Under the pieces are notes generated by a model. That model saw nothing but the letters and a program-made list of their open reading frames with translations. It was not told the origin of the DNA and searched no databases. DNA of 64,000 nt from Prorocentrum cordatum. Lineage: Eukaryota > Sar > Dinophyceae > Prorocentrales > Prorocentraceae. The translations under genes were made by a program, and so were the position numbers. The stretch spans positions 156,925 to 220,924 of the forward strand of contig CAUYUJ010017900.1 of NCBI GenBank assembly GCA_963575745.1, read 5' to 3'. Shown here piece by piece: positions 1 to 9,468 of the stretch; position 1 is the first letter of the stretch; each line of letters starts with the position of its first letter.

Positions 1-52
1 GTAGTAGTAGTAGTAGTAGCAGTAGTAGTAGTAGTAGTAGTAGTAGTAGTTC

Positions 53-84
<32 letters not shown>

Positions 85-86
85 TC

Positions 87-141
<55 letters not shown>

Positions 142-143
142 TC

Positions 144-177
<34 letters not shown>

Positions 178-222
178 TAGTAGTTAGTAGTAGTAGTAGT
201 AGTAGTAGTAGTAGATAGTAGT
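1..222. repeat. (GTA)n trinucleotide microsatellite
   Basis: Almost pure GTA/TAG repeat with rare interruptions, running into the N gap, so its true length is unknown. Confidence 0.95.
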
Positions 223-322
223 NNNNNNNNNNNNNNNNNNNNNNNNNNNNNNNNNNNNNNNNNNNNNNNNNNNNNNNNNNNNNNNNNNNNNNNNNNNNNN
301 NNNNNNNNNNNNNNNNNNNNNN
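223..322. other. Assembly gap of 100 N
   Basis: Exactly 100 undetermined bases follow a microsatellite, which suggests a scaffold join of unknown true length. Sequence 323-815 downstream holds nothing I can recognise. Confidence 0.97.
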
Positions 323-815
323 AGGGGGTTCTAAAGACTTGGCAGAGTTAACGACGGGAGGTCTTCGGCAGCTGTAGGCCGCTGGGGCCGTCCAGAACCA
401 CTCGGGATGAAAGTCCGGTCTTGGGGACATGGCTGAGATCTTTGGAGCTTGGCTGCCTCCATACGCCCGTCTGGAAACGCAGCACGTACCGTGTTCAAGG
501 CGTCCGTGTTGACACGTTGCGTGTTGGCTCCACGTGCTGGCCCACGTTTTGGCGAACGTTCTGCGCCAGGCGTGCGTGCTCAAGCTACGCGCTGAGCTCC
601 GTAACCATACGCTTCGTACTGCGTGTTGCGTATCGGGGCAGCGAAGCTCTGGAGGCCCACGCTGCGAAACAGAGCACAGCGCCGGAGAGGTCCGGGGGGA
701 CGCTCTCGGCGAAGCGCCGCTGCTGCAGAGCATTTCGGGGCGAGAAGACCCCAGGGAGCCGGCGGAGGCTCCCGAACGCGCTCCTGGTCTGGAGGGCCGC
801 GCGTGCGTGCAGCCG

Positions 816-946
816 CTCCTCCTCCTCCTCCTCCTCCTCCTCCTCCTCCTCCTCCTCCTCGTCCTCCTCCTCCTCTCCCTCCTCGTCCTCCTCCTCCTTT
901 TCCTCCTCCTCCTCCTCCTCGTCGTCCTCCTCCTCCTCCTCCTCCA
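816..946. repeat. (TCC)n microsatellite
   Basis: Pyrimidine-only TCC repeat with a few GTC/CTT interruptions. It creates long Ser-, Leu- or Gly-only open frames on both strands that are not genes. The flanks 947-1299 show no recognisable gene. Confidence 0.9.
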
Positions 947-1299
947 GCCCTGGGGTGGTCCACAGGGGACTGATGGTCCGTTTTCGGCTCTCGAGAGGGC
1001 GCCGCGGCCGTCATTTGCCAGGCTTGCGCCCGCCAGGTTTTGGGGCCCGAGGTTGTTTTCACGAAGCCACGCTTTACTAGAGGAGGCCGTGTCCATCCCC
1101 GAATCATGTTTGCCGCCGTCGGGGGCGCCAGATCCAGGGCGTTTGACAACTCGTTTCCCACAGGGCTGGACCTGAGCGGTGTTTTTGGTGAGTTCGTGGG
1201 CTGTGTGCGTTTCGACTTCGTTTTGCGGCAAGGGCGGAAAGCGAAGGACAGCGAGCACAAAGCGAACACGAAAGACACCGTTTAGGTTCAGCCCTGCCG

Positions 1300-1375
1300 A
1301 TGACCAAGGGGGGGGGATATCACGGCCGGGGCCATCGCATCTCTCCCGACCTCGTGGCCCCCTCCTTCAGGAGCA
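1300..1375. repeat. GGGGGGATATC short dispersed element, copy 1
   Basis: A short block beginning GGGGGGGATATCACGG and ending in CGTGGCCCCCTCC. Related blocks lie near 4330-4400 and 20195-20265, each with a GATA(T/C)C...GGGGCCA core and an inverted GG.ATATC partner, so this is a small palindromic dispersed repeat. Confidence 0.55.
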
Positions 1376-1708
1376 ACAGAAGGACGTACACGTACATGAA
1401 TCCAAGCTGGTTTCGAGAGTTCGCATTGCGCGATCGTTCGTATCACGCGGCAGGTCTCACGGGTCAAGGGGCCGTGTTCATGTACATAGCTGGGCGCGTA
1501 CGTCCTTTGTGGCCCCCTCCCCTCGCCCCAATGCCTCCTCTGGCCCCCCCCCTCTGGGCCGCGCACGTGCTCCGTGCCACGCCTTGCGACGCCCGGCCTG
1601 GACGCCCCCCCCATGCTCCACTGCGGAACGCGCGCTTTCCACTGTCCTGGCCGTTCCGGTCTTCGTGGGGGGCTGGAGCGCTGATCAGGATCGCACATCT
1701 ACACTCAA

Positions 1709-1926
1709 GCAATGGCGAAGCGTCCAGGCGTGCTACCAAACAGTGTTCTAAGAACCTGTTGTGGTTTCCACGAAGTGTTCTTAGAACATGTCTGGCTGAC
1801 ACTGTCCTGTTGTATCACATCGGGTTTATGTTGTAAGATCATTGTTTTGTTCTTAGATCATGTTTGTGCTCTGAGAACATGTCTTGGTAGGGCTATGGGA
1901 ATCCCGGGACGGTCGGTCCCTACTCT
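1709..1926. mobile_element. GCAGTGGCGAAG-ended TIR element, copy 1
   Basis: About 215 bp, starting GCAATGGCGAAGCGTCC and ending GGGACGGTCGGTCCCTACTC. Its ends are imperfect inverted repeats. The interior is rich in GTTCTTAGAACA palindromes. Related copies lie at 19803-20015 and 35886-36115. It has no coding capacity, so it is probably a MITE-like non-autonomous element. Confidence 0.65.
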
Positions 1927-2256
1927 TTGCCGGTGCCGCACTGGGCCTCGCTACCGTTCCCGATCACGCGAGCTGTGCGTGAAGGGGTCGTGGAGCCGCG
2001 CTCGCTTTCCAGGGGGGAGGGCACTTCCCGCAGTGTCGGCTTCCACCAGACATGCTTGCATGCTAAGGTGGGGGCGTTGGTGAAGGAATGTGTCCAGGAG
2101 GCTTCAGACCCTGAAGGATTCCTTTCCTGATAAGGGCGGCGGTGATATCCATGGCCAATCCACTGTTAGAGTTCAAGCGGCTTCCAGACCCTTGGTTCGT
2201 TATCCAATGGTTCCTTATCCAATGCCCTCACCGTCTGGGGATCAGCTACCTCAGGA

Positions 2257-2667
2257 GTGCCCCCTGGCAGGATGCGCGCCCTGCCAGTGGCGGCGGCCAA
2301 GAGCGCTGGCAGGCTGCCCCCTGGAGCGGCGCTGAGCTATGTGCTCCAGTGCGCCCCGCGCGGCTGGCGGCAGGACCCGCTGGTGATTACCTCTGGCATG
2401 GCGGTCCAGGCCTACTGCAGTGCCACCTGGGCCAAGCAGGCCTGGCCTGCAGCGGTCCAAGCTTGCCTGCAGAACGCGGAGCGGCTGCAGCACTGCCACA
2501 GGCCCTGGGCTGCGGTGCGGGACCCGATTGCGGCGCTGGTGCTCACCCTTCAGCGCATAGGTTGGCAGCTGACCGCAGGAGGCGCCCGACTACAGGACGA
2601 GCAAGGATGTGAGTTCGGTGCCCTCACCGTAGGTAATGTTGCTGTGTGCGTCGCCCTCATCAGCTAA
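2257..2667 (+). pseudogene. Decayed C-terminal tail of a non-LTR reverse transcriptase
   Basis: One open frame of about 136 codons contains WAKQAWPAAVQACLQNA followed by DPIAALVLTLQRIGWQL and GALTVGNVAVC. The 'xxLTLxRIGW' segment resembles the region after the RT domain in dinoflagellate LINE ORF2 proteins. No RT catalytic motif, endonuclease or ORF1 is nearby, so at most it is a truncated 3' remnant. The family resemblance is from memory; only the open frame and its amino-acid pattern are directly visible. It could instead be an exon of an unrelated gene. Confidence 0.4.
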
Positions 2668-2802
2668 GGGACCCTCCTAGGAACCCTCCAGATAAGGTAT
2701 GCGCGTCGCCCCCAGAGAGGGGGGGGGGGCGACGCGTGCGCACAGCAGGCCGGGTTGTGTCTGCTCCGTGGCGGGCGCTTGCTGGTCACCCCGCTGGGGC
2801 TC

Positions 2803-3051
2803 CGTGGGTCCCGGGAGCGGCAGGGCCGTTTTTTGTTGTCATCGTTTCCGAGAAAGCGTCTCTTGAGCATGGAAACGAAAACACAGCGGCGACCGGAAGC
2901 GGCGACACAAGAAAGGCGCCCGGATTGGATCCGGGGCCGGAGCTCGTAAACAAACGGCGGCGGAGCTGGACAAAAAAACGGCGTCGGAACCGGCAGCGAA
3001 GCGGCAAGACGGAGCCCGTAAAACACGGCCCTGTCGCTTCCAGGGCCCACT
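2803..3051. mobile_element. GTGGGCCC-ended palindromic element, copy 1
   Basis: About 250 bp with ends GTGGGTCCCGGGAGCGGCAG and its inverse CTGTCGCTTCCAGGGCCCAC. A second copy in inverted orientation lies at 26876-27113. The interior is made of GAAACG/CGTTTC-type short words. Non-coding and MITE-like. Confidence 0.7.
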
Positions 3052-3133
3052 GAGCGCTGGGGCAGCGGTGTGCCACAGGATGCGTGTATATGACCTGGCT
3101 GGACGCACGCCTCCAACGAGGACGCAGTATTAG

Positions 3134-3339
3134 TAATGGAGGATGACGATTAATAAATGACCGGGGGTCGTGTTCACGCGGCGGCGCCCAGGATGACGAT
3201 TAGAAAAAAACAGCCGCGGGCTGGAAGACTATTTTTCAAAATCCTCCTCCTCCAGTCAGAAACTTGGGCAGAAATAGCAGAAAGCTATGTTTTTAATCGT
3301 TCCCCCCCCATTTTGTGTATCAATCGTCATCCCGCATCA
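3134..3339 (+). mobile_element. TAATG MITE, copy A
   Basis: About 205 bp starting TAATGGAGGATGACGATTAA and ending TCAATCGTCATCCCGCAT. The terminal inverted repeats include ATGACGATT/AATCGTCAT. It is 76-90% similar by eye to copies at 3650-3848, 9469-9670 and 44276-44477. TA at both ends fits a TA target-site duplication. Confidence 0.8.
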
Positions 3340-3580
3340 TGTTTTCTCTGCGCCCCACAGTGGGCGCCCCCCTCCCCCGAGTCCCCGACGTCGTGGTTCT
3401 TTTCCTTGCGCGGGCCCCCGCAGAAATAGCAGGAAACTATTTTCTTAATCGTTCCCCCCATTTTTTTATTAATCGTTATCCCGCATTATTAGTATGTTTT
3501 CTCTGCGCCCCACAGTGGGCGCCCCCCTCCCCGGAGCCCCGGCGTCGTGGTTATGTTCCCTGCGCGGGCCCCCGCAGCTC
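3330..3580 (+). repeat. Direct repeat of MITE tail plus GC-rich block
   Basis: The segment running from ATCGTCATCCCGCAT through TTTTCTCTGCGCCCCACAG to GCGCGGGCCCCCGCAG occurs twice with a period of about 145 bp. The second copy includes a partial TAATG-element tail at 3420-3487. It records a local tandem duplication. Confidence 0.75.
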
Positions 3581-3597
3581 TGGACCCCGAACCGTTC

Positions 3598-3941
3598 AGT
3601 CGGGCACGTCCCTCTACGGGAGGAAGGTTCAAACACAGTCAAACAAAAATAATGCGGGAAGACGATTAATAAACAAAATGGGGGGGGGGAACGATTTCAA
3701 ACATAGTGTTCTGCGATTTCTGCACAACTTTCTGACGGATTTGAAAAAAATAGTGTTCCAGCCCGCGGCCAGTTTTTTCTAATCGTCATCCTGGGCGCCG
3801 CCGCGTGAACACGACCCCCGGTCATTTATTAATCGTCATCCTCCATTATGGGGACGATCATTCGATGATTTCTGGACATTTTTTGTACCTGTGACTCTGT
3901 TTTTCGTCCAAAAGCCGCCTGCAGGAGAGCATGCCCGACCC
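3598..3941 (+). mobile_element. AGTCGGGC element interrupted by a TAATG MITE
   Basis: The left terminus AGTCGGGCACGTCCCTCTAC is at 3598 and the right terminus GCCTGCAGG...ATGCCCGACC ends near 3941. The two halves of the usual 150-bp element are separated by the inverted TAATG MITE at 3650-3848, so this is one older element hit by a younger one. Confidence 0.75.
3650..3848 (-). mobile_element. TAATG MITE, copy C (inverted, nested)
   Basis: 199 bp from TAATGCGGGAAGACGATTAA to AATCGTCATCCTCCATTA, in reverse orientation to copy A at 3134. It lies inside an AGTCGGGC element with TA at each junction. Copies A and C together could fold into a large stem. Confidence 0.8.
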
Positions 3942-4189
3942 AACCTTCTTTGGGACTTGACTTCTGGTCCCCAGTTGCTCCTCCGCGGTCCCGAGGCCAG
4001 GTGAGGGCCCCCTGAGGCCGACACCGACTTTAAGCAGGCCTCCCAGCTGTTGTCTACTTTCTAGTAATTTATGTAGATCTTTTTATTATTTTGGTATTTG
4101 TTGGTTTTTATCTCTTTCTATTGATTCTATTTTCCTTTTTATTTTTCCTTTTGATACCCCTTATTGGTTTTTTATTTTTGGTTTGGGTT

Positions 4190-4312
4190 CCGAGCAATGG
4201 GGTCGGAGGATCGCGCCGCATCGCCGATGCATCGCCGACGCATCGCCGATGTGTCGGCGATGCGGTGCGATCCTCCGACCCCATCTGCTCCGACCCCATC
4301 TTCCGGGGGCGG
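4190..4312. repeat. GCATCGCC palindromic element, copy 1
   Basis: An imperfect palindrome: GGGGTCGGAGGATCGCGCCG on the left and GCGATCCTCCGACCCCATC on the right, with internal GCATCGCCGATGCATCGCCG repeats. Related elements lie at 34262-34400 and 35213-35412. Confidence 0.75.
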
Positions 4313-4329
4313 CCCAGAGGGGGGTGAGG

Positions 4330-4400
4330 ACTAGGGGGGGGGATACCATGGCGGGGGCCACGATACCTCCCCCGGTTTCGTGGCCACTTTGTTCTTATTT
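4330..4400. repeat. GGGGGGATACC short dispersed element, copy 2
   Basis: Contains GGGGGGGGATACCATGGCGG and GGGGCCACGATACC with an inverted partner. Related to the blocks at 1300 and 20195. Confidence 0.5.
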
Positions 4401-4447
4401 CAATAATGACGCTCCCTGGCCCCCTTCTCGTCCAGCGCAAGTGTTTA

Positions 4448-4600
4448 GGGAGGAGGAGGAGCAGGAGGAGGAGGAGGAGAGGAGGAGGACGGAGAGGAGG
4501 AGGAGGGGGAGGAGGAAGCGGAGGAGGAGGAGGAGGCAGGGAGGAGGAGGAGGAGGTGGAGGAGGAGGAGGAGGAGGAGGAGGAGGCTTCCGAATCCTGG
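4448..4600. repeat. (GGA)n purine tract
   Basis: Purine-rich GGA repeat with few interruptions. Across a 75-bp unique spacer it faces the long (TCC)n tract at 4676-5312, so the two could pair as a hairpin. Confidence 0.9.
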
Positions 4601-4675
4601 GAGGCCTCTGCGAGAGCCGCCCGTCGTGGCTCCGCAGGGGGGGGCCCCCCGACGCGACGGCCGCCGACGGCCCCT

Positions 4676-5237
4676 TCCTCCTCCCTGCTCCTCCACCTTC
4701 TCCTCCATACTTCCCTCGTTCTCCTCCTCCTCCTGCTCCTCCTCCCCCTCCTCCTCCTCCTGTGCTCATCCTCCTCCTCCTTCTCCTCCACCTTCTCATC
4801 ATACTTCCCCTCATTTTCTCCTTCTCCTCCTTGCTCCTCTTCCTTTCCTCCTCCTCCTGCTCCTCCTCTCCTCCTCCTGCTCCTCCTCTTCTCCTCCTCC
4901 TCCTGTTCTCCACCTTCTCCCATATTCCCTCTTCTCCTTCTCTCCTGGTCTATTCTTCTCTCCTCCTCCTCCTGCTCCTCCTCTCCTCCTCCTCCTGCTC
5001 TCCTCTCCTCCTGCTTCTCCACCTTTCCCTCCACTACTTCCCTTCATTCTCCTTCTCCTCCTGCTCACTCTTCCTCCTCTCCTCCTCCTCCTCCTCCTCC
5101 TCCTTTACCTCATGTCTCCTCTCATGGCTCATCCTCCTCCTCCTGATGCTCCTCCTCCTCCTGCATCTCCACCTTCTCCTTCATACTTCCCTCCTTCTCC
5201 TTCCCCTCCCTGCTCCTCTTCCTCCTCCTCCTGCTCC

Positions 5238-5269
<32 letters not shown>

Positions 5270-5312
5270 CTCCTGCTCCTCCTCCTCCTGCTCCTCCTCC
5301 TCCTCCTCCTTC
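4676..5312. repeat. (TCC/CTC)n pyrimidine tract, ~635 bp
   Basis: Long, almost pure pyrimidine tract with scattered TGC and ATA words. It generates many artefactual Leu/Ser/Pro/Glu-rich frames. It is the longest CTC tract in the window. Confidence 0.92.
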
Positions 5313-5420
5313 GTCGTCGGGGGGGTCTCTGCCTCGGGCGCCCCCGGTCCGCGGGGCGCCCCCCTTGGGTGCGGGAGGCCTGCGGCAGGAGCCGGCATCA
5401 CCCACAGGCATGCTGTTGCT

Positions 5421-5592
5421 ATGACACGTTGTTCATGTGTCATTCTTCGGAAGTTCTTTGACTCTCTGGGGGGCCAAGACCTTTCATGTCCAATTGTTCT
5501 ACCATGGGCCTCTTCCTGGCCACGAGGGGGCCAGGAACCATGAGAAACGAACACAGCTAGAGATGAGCACGATTAGAAATGAACGACGTGTA
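5421..5592 (+). mobile_element. ACACGTCGTTCAT element, copy 1
   Basis: Begins ACACGTTGTTCATGTGTCA and ends GAAATGAACGACGTGTAAG, giving inverted termini. The middle contains TGGCCACGAGGGGGCCAGGA. Related copies lie at 36310-36490 and 48585-48745. Non-coding. Confidence 0.7.
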
Positions 5593-5635
5593 AGCATGCT
5601 ACTGCTGTTACTGTGTGCGCACGCACCCCAGGGTC

Positions 5636-5792
5636 AAGTCGGGCTTGACCCTCTACAGGAGGATCATGCATGCACATATAAAATCGTCTTGGGACGATTT
5701 TTCTATGTTTTTTTGACCATGCCTGAATCTTGTTAGATCATTTGTTATCTTTCGCCCCAAGTCCGCTTTTAGGGGGGACATGTCCGCCCTGA
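5636..5792 (+). mobile_element. AGTCGGGC TIR element, copy 1
   Basis: A 157-bp copy: left end AAGTCGGGCTTGACCCTCTA followed by CAGGAGGA, then an interior GGGACGATTTTT, then right end CCGCTTTTAGGGGGGACATG and TCCGCCCT. The right end is more diverged than in the copies at 16885 and 45199. Confidence 0.7.
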
Positions 5793-5967
5793 CCCCAGGG
5801 GCGCAGCGCCCGCCGAGAGATCTTACGCTCCCTGCTCGGTGGCGGGCGCCTGCTGGCCGCTCCACCCGGGAAGCGAAACACACCGCACGATGGCTGCACC
5901 AGGTATGCGTGTTCGGGTCGGACGCGCGCCTCCGGGGAGAACACATCGTGCTGGCCTTGTGGAGGAC

Positions 5968-6166
5968 GATCAATGGAGAGGAGGCATGCTGCCAGATAGT
6001 GTCCAGATGTCCAGAAGGTATGTCAGCGAGGTTTGCTATGTCAGCAAAAACAGGTTTGGAACATATCCAGGACATGCTCCGTCATTTTGAACACATGCTT
6101 AATTCGCTGATAGGACTCTTCGCACGCTTCGGGTGTCCACTGCCGTGGCATCCACAATGCGAGGCT
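5968..6166 (+). mobile_element. CGATCAATGGAGAGG element, copy 1
   Basis: Runs from GATCAATGGAGAGGAGGCAT to GTGGCATCCACAATGCGAGG. Similar copies lie at 7447-7640 and 38265-38610; shared words are GTCCAGATGTC, AACATGCTT and CATTCGATGA. No coding capacity. I do not see clear terminal inverted repeats. Confidence 0.6.
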
Positions 6167-6284
6167 CGTGAGCCCCAGGAGGAGAGAGAGGCCGCCCCCT
6201 CGCGGCGCAGCGTGGGCGCGCGCCTCCGCGCGCGCGCGCGGCAGCAGGAGGACCTCCAGATAGTGCCGGACCTGGAGGCGCGCG

Positions 6285-6530
6285 CCGAGGAGGAGGAGGA
6301 GGAGGAGGAGGAGGAGGGAGGAGGAGGAGGAGGAGGAGGAGGGGAGGAGGAGGGAGGAGGAGGAGGAGGAGGGGGAGGAGGGGAGGAGGAGGAGGAGGAG
6401 GAGGAGGAGGAGGAGGAGGAGGAGGAGGAGGCGGAGGAGGAGGAGGAGGAGGAGGAGGAGGATAGGAGAGGGAGGACAGGGAGGAGGAGGGGGGGAGGAG
6501 GGAGGAGGAGGGAGGGGAGGAGGGGGTGGT
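6285..6530. repeat. (GGA)n purine tract
   Basis: About 245 bp of almost pure GGA repeat. The long Glu- and Pro-rich frames across it are repeat artefacts. Confidence 0.92.
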
Positions 6531-6712
6531 GGTCCGAGGTCGAGGGCCATGGCGGGCGTCGGAGCCCGCGGGGGCGGCCGGAGGTAGCCCCTGCAGCGGC
6601 TCCGGCCCGCAGGGGAGGGGCGGGGGATCGTCCGAGGTGCTGGGCTCGAGGCAGGTCTTGCCTCTTCCGGGCCTCCTTCGGGGCCGCCTTCGGGCCCCGG
6701 GGCCAGCATTGG

Positions 6713-6945
6713 GAACCCCCAAACCGGGTGGTGAGATACTAGGTGGCGACCTGGAATCCCCAAAAAGGTCACCGCTGGGTTTGGGGACGCGGGGTCACCA
6801 CCGGGTTTTGTGACTCCTGGACCCACCAATGTCCGGGACATCCTCGGAAAACCGCACGAGTCCCCAAACCTGGTGGTGACACCAAATCGCCCGAGAATCA
6901 CCGCCAGGTGTTGTCACCACCACGTTTGGGGACTACCAACGCTCA
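6713..6945. mobile_element. CCCCAAACCGGGTGGTGA element, copy 1
   Basis: Starts CCCCCAAACCGGGTGGTGAG and ends CACCACCACGTTTGGGGA, giving inverted termini. GGTCACC/GGTGACC words recur inside. An inverted-orientation relative lies at 36940-37150. Confidence 0.65.
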
Positions 6946-7116
6946 GCAGCGCCAGATCGACGGTGTGAGCAATTGCGCCAGAGGGTCTCCGGCGGAGGGG
7001 TCCGACCCATTTTGAGCGGATCTGCCTCCACCCTTCTTGACCGACTTTGCCTGGGGCCCAGAGGGCCAACCAGCTCAGGCCCCTGGCCGCCTTCTGACTG
7101 CCTCAGGAGGTCACCA

Positions 7117-7280
7117 CCCACCGAACCACCCCAACCCAACCCGGAGGCTCAGATTTGCCCTCCATTCCCACTGGGGGGGGGGGTTCGCGGAACATCGAAC
7201 AAAACACGTATGGAAGCCTTACCCCCCCCCAACCCGAAATTCGGGCCTTCGGGTTGGGTTGGGGTGGTCTGGTGGGTAGC
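7117..7280. mobile_element. ACCAAACCACCCC TIR element, copy 1
   Basis: About 160 bp with termini ACCACCCCAACCCAACCC and GGGTTGGGTTGGGGTGGT, a nearly perfect inverted pair of about 30 bp. The core has a G-run and AAAACACGT. Sister copies lie at 9011-9180 and 30315-30497. MITE-like. Confidence 0.82.
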
Positions 7281-7446
7281 CAGGAGGGGCGAGGTCTCGA
7301 GGTTCGAGGTTCTGCGGGCTGTCTCGCCCGTTCTCGGCGGCCCTGCGGCCTCTGGGCGCTGTCCAGCGGCCGCGCCTCTCGCCGAGAGCACTCCGGGGGC
7401 CCCCAGGCTGGTCCCGAGCGACCGCCAGAGGCCAGAGCCTTTTTTG

Positions 7447-7640
7447 GAAGTCGACCAGTGGAGAGGACGCGTGCTGCCAAATCGTCTCCAGATGTCTACA
7501 AGATGTGTCAAACATGTCTTCAACATATCAAAACCGTGCTTCAAGCATGTGTAAACTGTGCTCCAAACGTGTTATCAACGCATCGTTCATTCGATGACGG
7601 GACTGTTAGAGTGACCACTGTCCTGACATCCACAGCCAGA
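7447..7640 (+). mobile_element. CGATCAATGGAGAGG element, copy 2
   Basis: From GACCAGTGGAGAGGACGCGT to GTCCTGACATCCACAGCC, matching the copy at 5968. The internal ACATGTCTTCAACATATC segments are diverged. Confidence 0.55.
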
Positions 7641-7846
7641 GCCATGGCTCGGAAGGCAGAAGACCAGGGGCCCAGGCTGGGCTCCCTGGAGTGTCTGCCA
7701 TCGCCCCCTCATAGTCGGAGTTGGATAGACCTCCTACCCTGACGCGCCGATGGGTGAATGGGCCGTTTTCGGTCCGCGAGAGGGCGCCGCAGCCGTCCTT
7801 TTTGCGGGTCCAGGTCCGTCGGTTGCGGTCCTATGGGCCGTTGCCA

Positions 7847-8050
7847 CTATCGGGCCGGGCGAAAGGGGGGGATTGGGAAAGGGGGGGGTACGAAATTGCT
7901 GCATGCAGCTGGTTTCGGCCCCGGCCTCTCCGAGGGGCCCACTCCTCGATACATGGCCGCCTCCGGCGCCGGGAGGCGCCGGGAGAATCAGCTACGTGAG
8001 CTGATTCTCCCCCCCCCTTTGCTATCCCCCCCTTTCGCCCGACCCGATAG
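7847..8050. mobile_element. CTATCGGGC TIR element, copy 1
   Basis: Ends CTATCGGGCCGGGCGAAAGG and CCTTTCGCCCGACCCGATAG form an inverted pair of about 20 bp or more. Three internal palindromes are kept in all copies: CTGCATGCAG, GCCTCCGGCGCCGGGAGGC and GAATCAGCTACGTGAGCTGA. Non-coding. Confidence 0.82.
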
Positions 8051-8186
8051 TCGGAGTTGGATAGACCTCTACCCTGGACGCGTCGATGGGTGAATGGGCC
8101 GTTTTCGGTCCGCGAGAGGGCGCCGCAGCCGTCCTTTTTGCGGGTCCAGGTCCGTCGGTTGCGGTCGGTCCTATGGGCCGTTGCCA

Positions 8187-8397
8187 CTATCGGGCCGGGC
8201 GAAAGGGGGGGATTGGGAAAGGGGGGGTTACGAAATCTGCTGCATGCAGCTGGTTTCGACCTCTCCGAGGGGCCCATTCCTCGATACTTGGCCGCCTCCG
8301 GCGCCGGGAGGCGCCGGGAGAATCAGCGACGTGAGCTGATTCTCGAACCCCCCCTTTGCTATCCCCCCCTTTCGCCCGACCCGACAGTCCACGCCCC
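8187..8397. mobile_element. CTATCGGGC TIR element, copy 2
   Basis: Second copy, part of the tandem duplication from 7711. It has the same termini and the same three internal palindromes; the right end is changed to CCCGACAGT. Confidence 0.8.
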
Positions 8398-8454
8398 CTC
8401 GATCCGTGCCTGCGATCGCCCTGAGTGGGAGCGGTCTGGGGTCGCACGTCGGTC

Positions 8455-8632
8455 TCGGAGGAGGAGGAGGAGGAGAAGGGAGGAGGAGGAGGGGAGGAGG
8501 AGGAGGGGTAGGAGGAGGAGGGAGGAGGGGGAGGAGGAGGAGGAGGAGGAGGAGGAGGAGGAGGAGGAGGACGAGGAGGAGGAGGAGGAGGAGGAGAAGG
8601 GAGAGGAGAAGGGGGAGGAGGAGGGGTTTGCT
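8455..8632. repeat. (GGA)n purine tract
   Basis: GGA repeat with a single ACG interruption. The GC-rich flank 8633-8800 has no recognisable gene. Confidence 0.92.
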
Positions 8633-8804
8633 ATAGAAGGGCGGCTCGCCCTCCGCCGACGCCATCGGCCGCTGCAGGCCCGCCCGCCCGCCCACGGAGC
8701 CCGCGGAGCCCGCGGTGCCGCTCTCGGGGGCCCGCCGCCGACCTGCCGCCTCGGCGGCGCGGCGCCGAGTCCCGGGCCCACGCCGGGCACGCCCCTCCAC
8801 GGGA

Positions 8805-8920
8805 GGGACGTCCCACAGGCAGTCGACAAGCTAATTAGTCTGGGGACGATTTCTCGGCCATTATTTCGGAGGTGGGCAGACCTCCTACCCCGACAAACCT
8901 GCGCGGCGGGAAGTGGCGAT
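8805..8920 (+). repeat. CAGTCGACAAGCTA-GTCTGGGGACGA block with TAATTA scar
   Basis: The block CCACAGGCAGTCGACAAGC + TAATTA + GTCTGGGGACGATTTCTCGG ends in a small hairpin, AGGTGGGCAGACCTCCTACC. The same block recurs at 9181-9262, where the site reads TA, and at 9445-9735, where a TAATG MITE sits at that TA. The TAATTA here looks like an excision footprint. Confidence 0.65.
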
Positions 8921-9010
8921 CAAACTACCCCAATCCGGAACCAGAAAGTGAAACAAGAAGGATGCAGCTGGGACTCAGGGGTCCGCCCCTCCACGGGAGG
9001 GACGTCCCAC

Positions 9011-9180
9011 ATCACCACCCACCAAACCACCCCAACCCAACCCGAAGGCTCAGATCTACCCTCGATTTCCAGTGGGGGGGGGGGTCGGGAAGCATCGAAA
9101 AAACACGTGTGGAACCCTTACCCCCCCCAACCCGAAATTCGGGTCTTCGGGTTGGGTTGGGGTGGTCTGGTAGGTAGTCA
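9011..9180. mobile_element. ACCAAACCACCCC TIR element, copy 2
   Basis: Termini ACCAAACCACCCCAACCC and GGGTTGGGTTGGGGTGGT, core G-run and AAACACGTGTGGAACCC. It lies between two copies of the CAGTCGACAAGC block, so it probably inserted into a tandem array of that block. Confidence 0.82.
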
Positions 9181-9262
9181 CCACAGGCAGTCGACAAGCT
9201 AGTCTGGGGACGATTTCTCGGCCATTATTTCGGAGGTGGGCCGACCTCCTACCCCGACATGT
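9181..9262 (+). repeat. CAGTCGACAAGC-TA-GTCTGGGG block, unoccupied site
   Basis: Same block as 8805 and 9445, with a single TA at 9200-9201 where the TAATG MITE sits in the third copy. It is a natural empty site. Confidence 0.7.
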
Positions 9263-9468
9263 CGATGTTTGGGCGCCGCGTAATGGGGGGGTCATAAATG
9301 GGGGGGTGTGGCGGGTGGTCCGAAAAGGCACCCAAACAGTACCTAAACGAGCCCCCTGGGGCTCTGGAGGGGCCCGAAAGGGGCACGAAAGGGGACCTTT
9401 TCTGACCCCCCCATGTGTGACCCCCCCGTTAAGCCACGCCCAAGATGTCCCACAGGCAGTCGACAAAC

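Larger units (their letters stand above)
7711..8397 (+). repeat. ~335-bp tandem duplication carrying CTATCGGGC elements
   Basis: The block from ATAGTCGGAGTTGGATAGAC through GGGCGCCGCAGCCGTCCTTT to the end of a CTATCGGGC element occurs twice (about 7711-8045 and 8045-8397). Differences are small, such as GCGGTC versus GCGGTCGGTC. Partial copies of the CCGTTTTCGGT...GGGTCCAGGTCCGTCGG part recur at 9735-9830 and 44700-44800. Confidence 0.8.

Noticed and set aside
4108-5543. Several 80-410-codon open frames over the GGA/TCC tracts here, and likewise at 580-1278, 6041-6901, 8057-9202, 20293-21805, 24898-25891, 32486-33296, 49377-50737 and 56181-57465
   Set aside because: Trinucleotide repeats leave all six frames open. 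The predicted proteins are runs of one or two residues with no domain outside the repeat.
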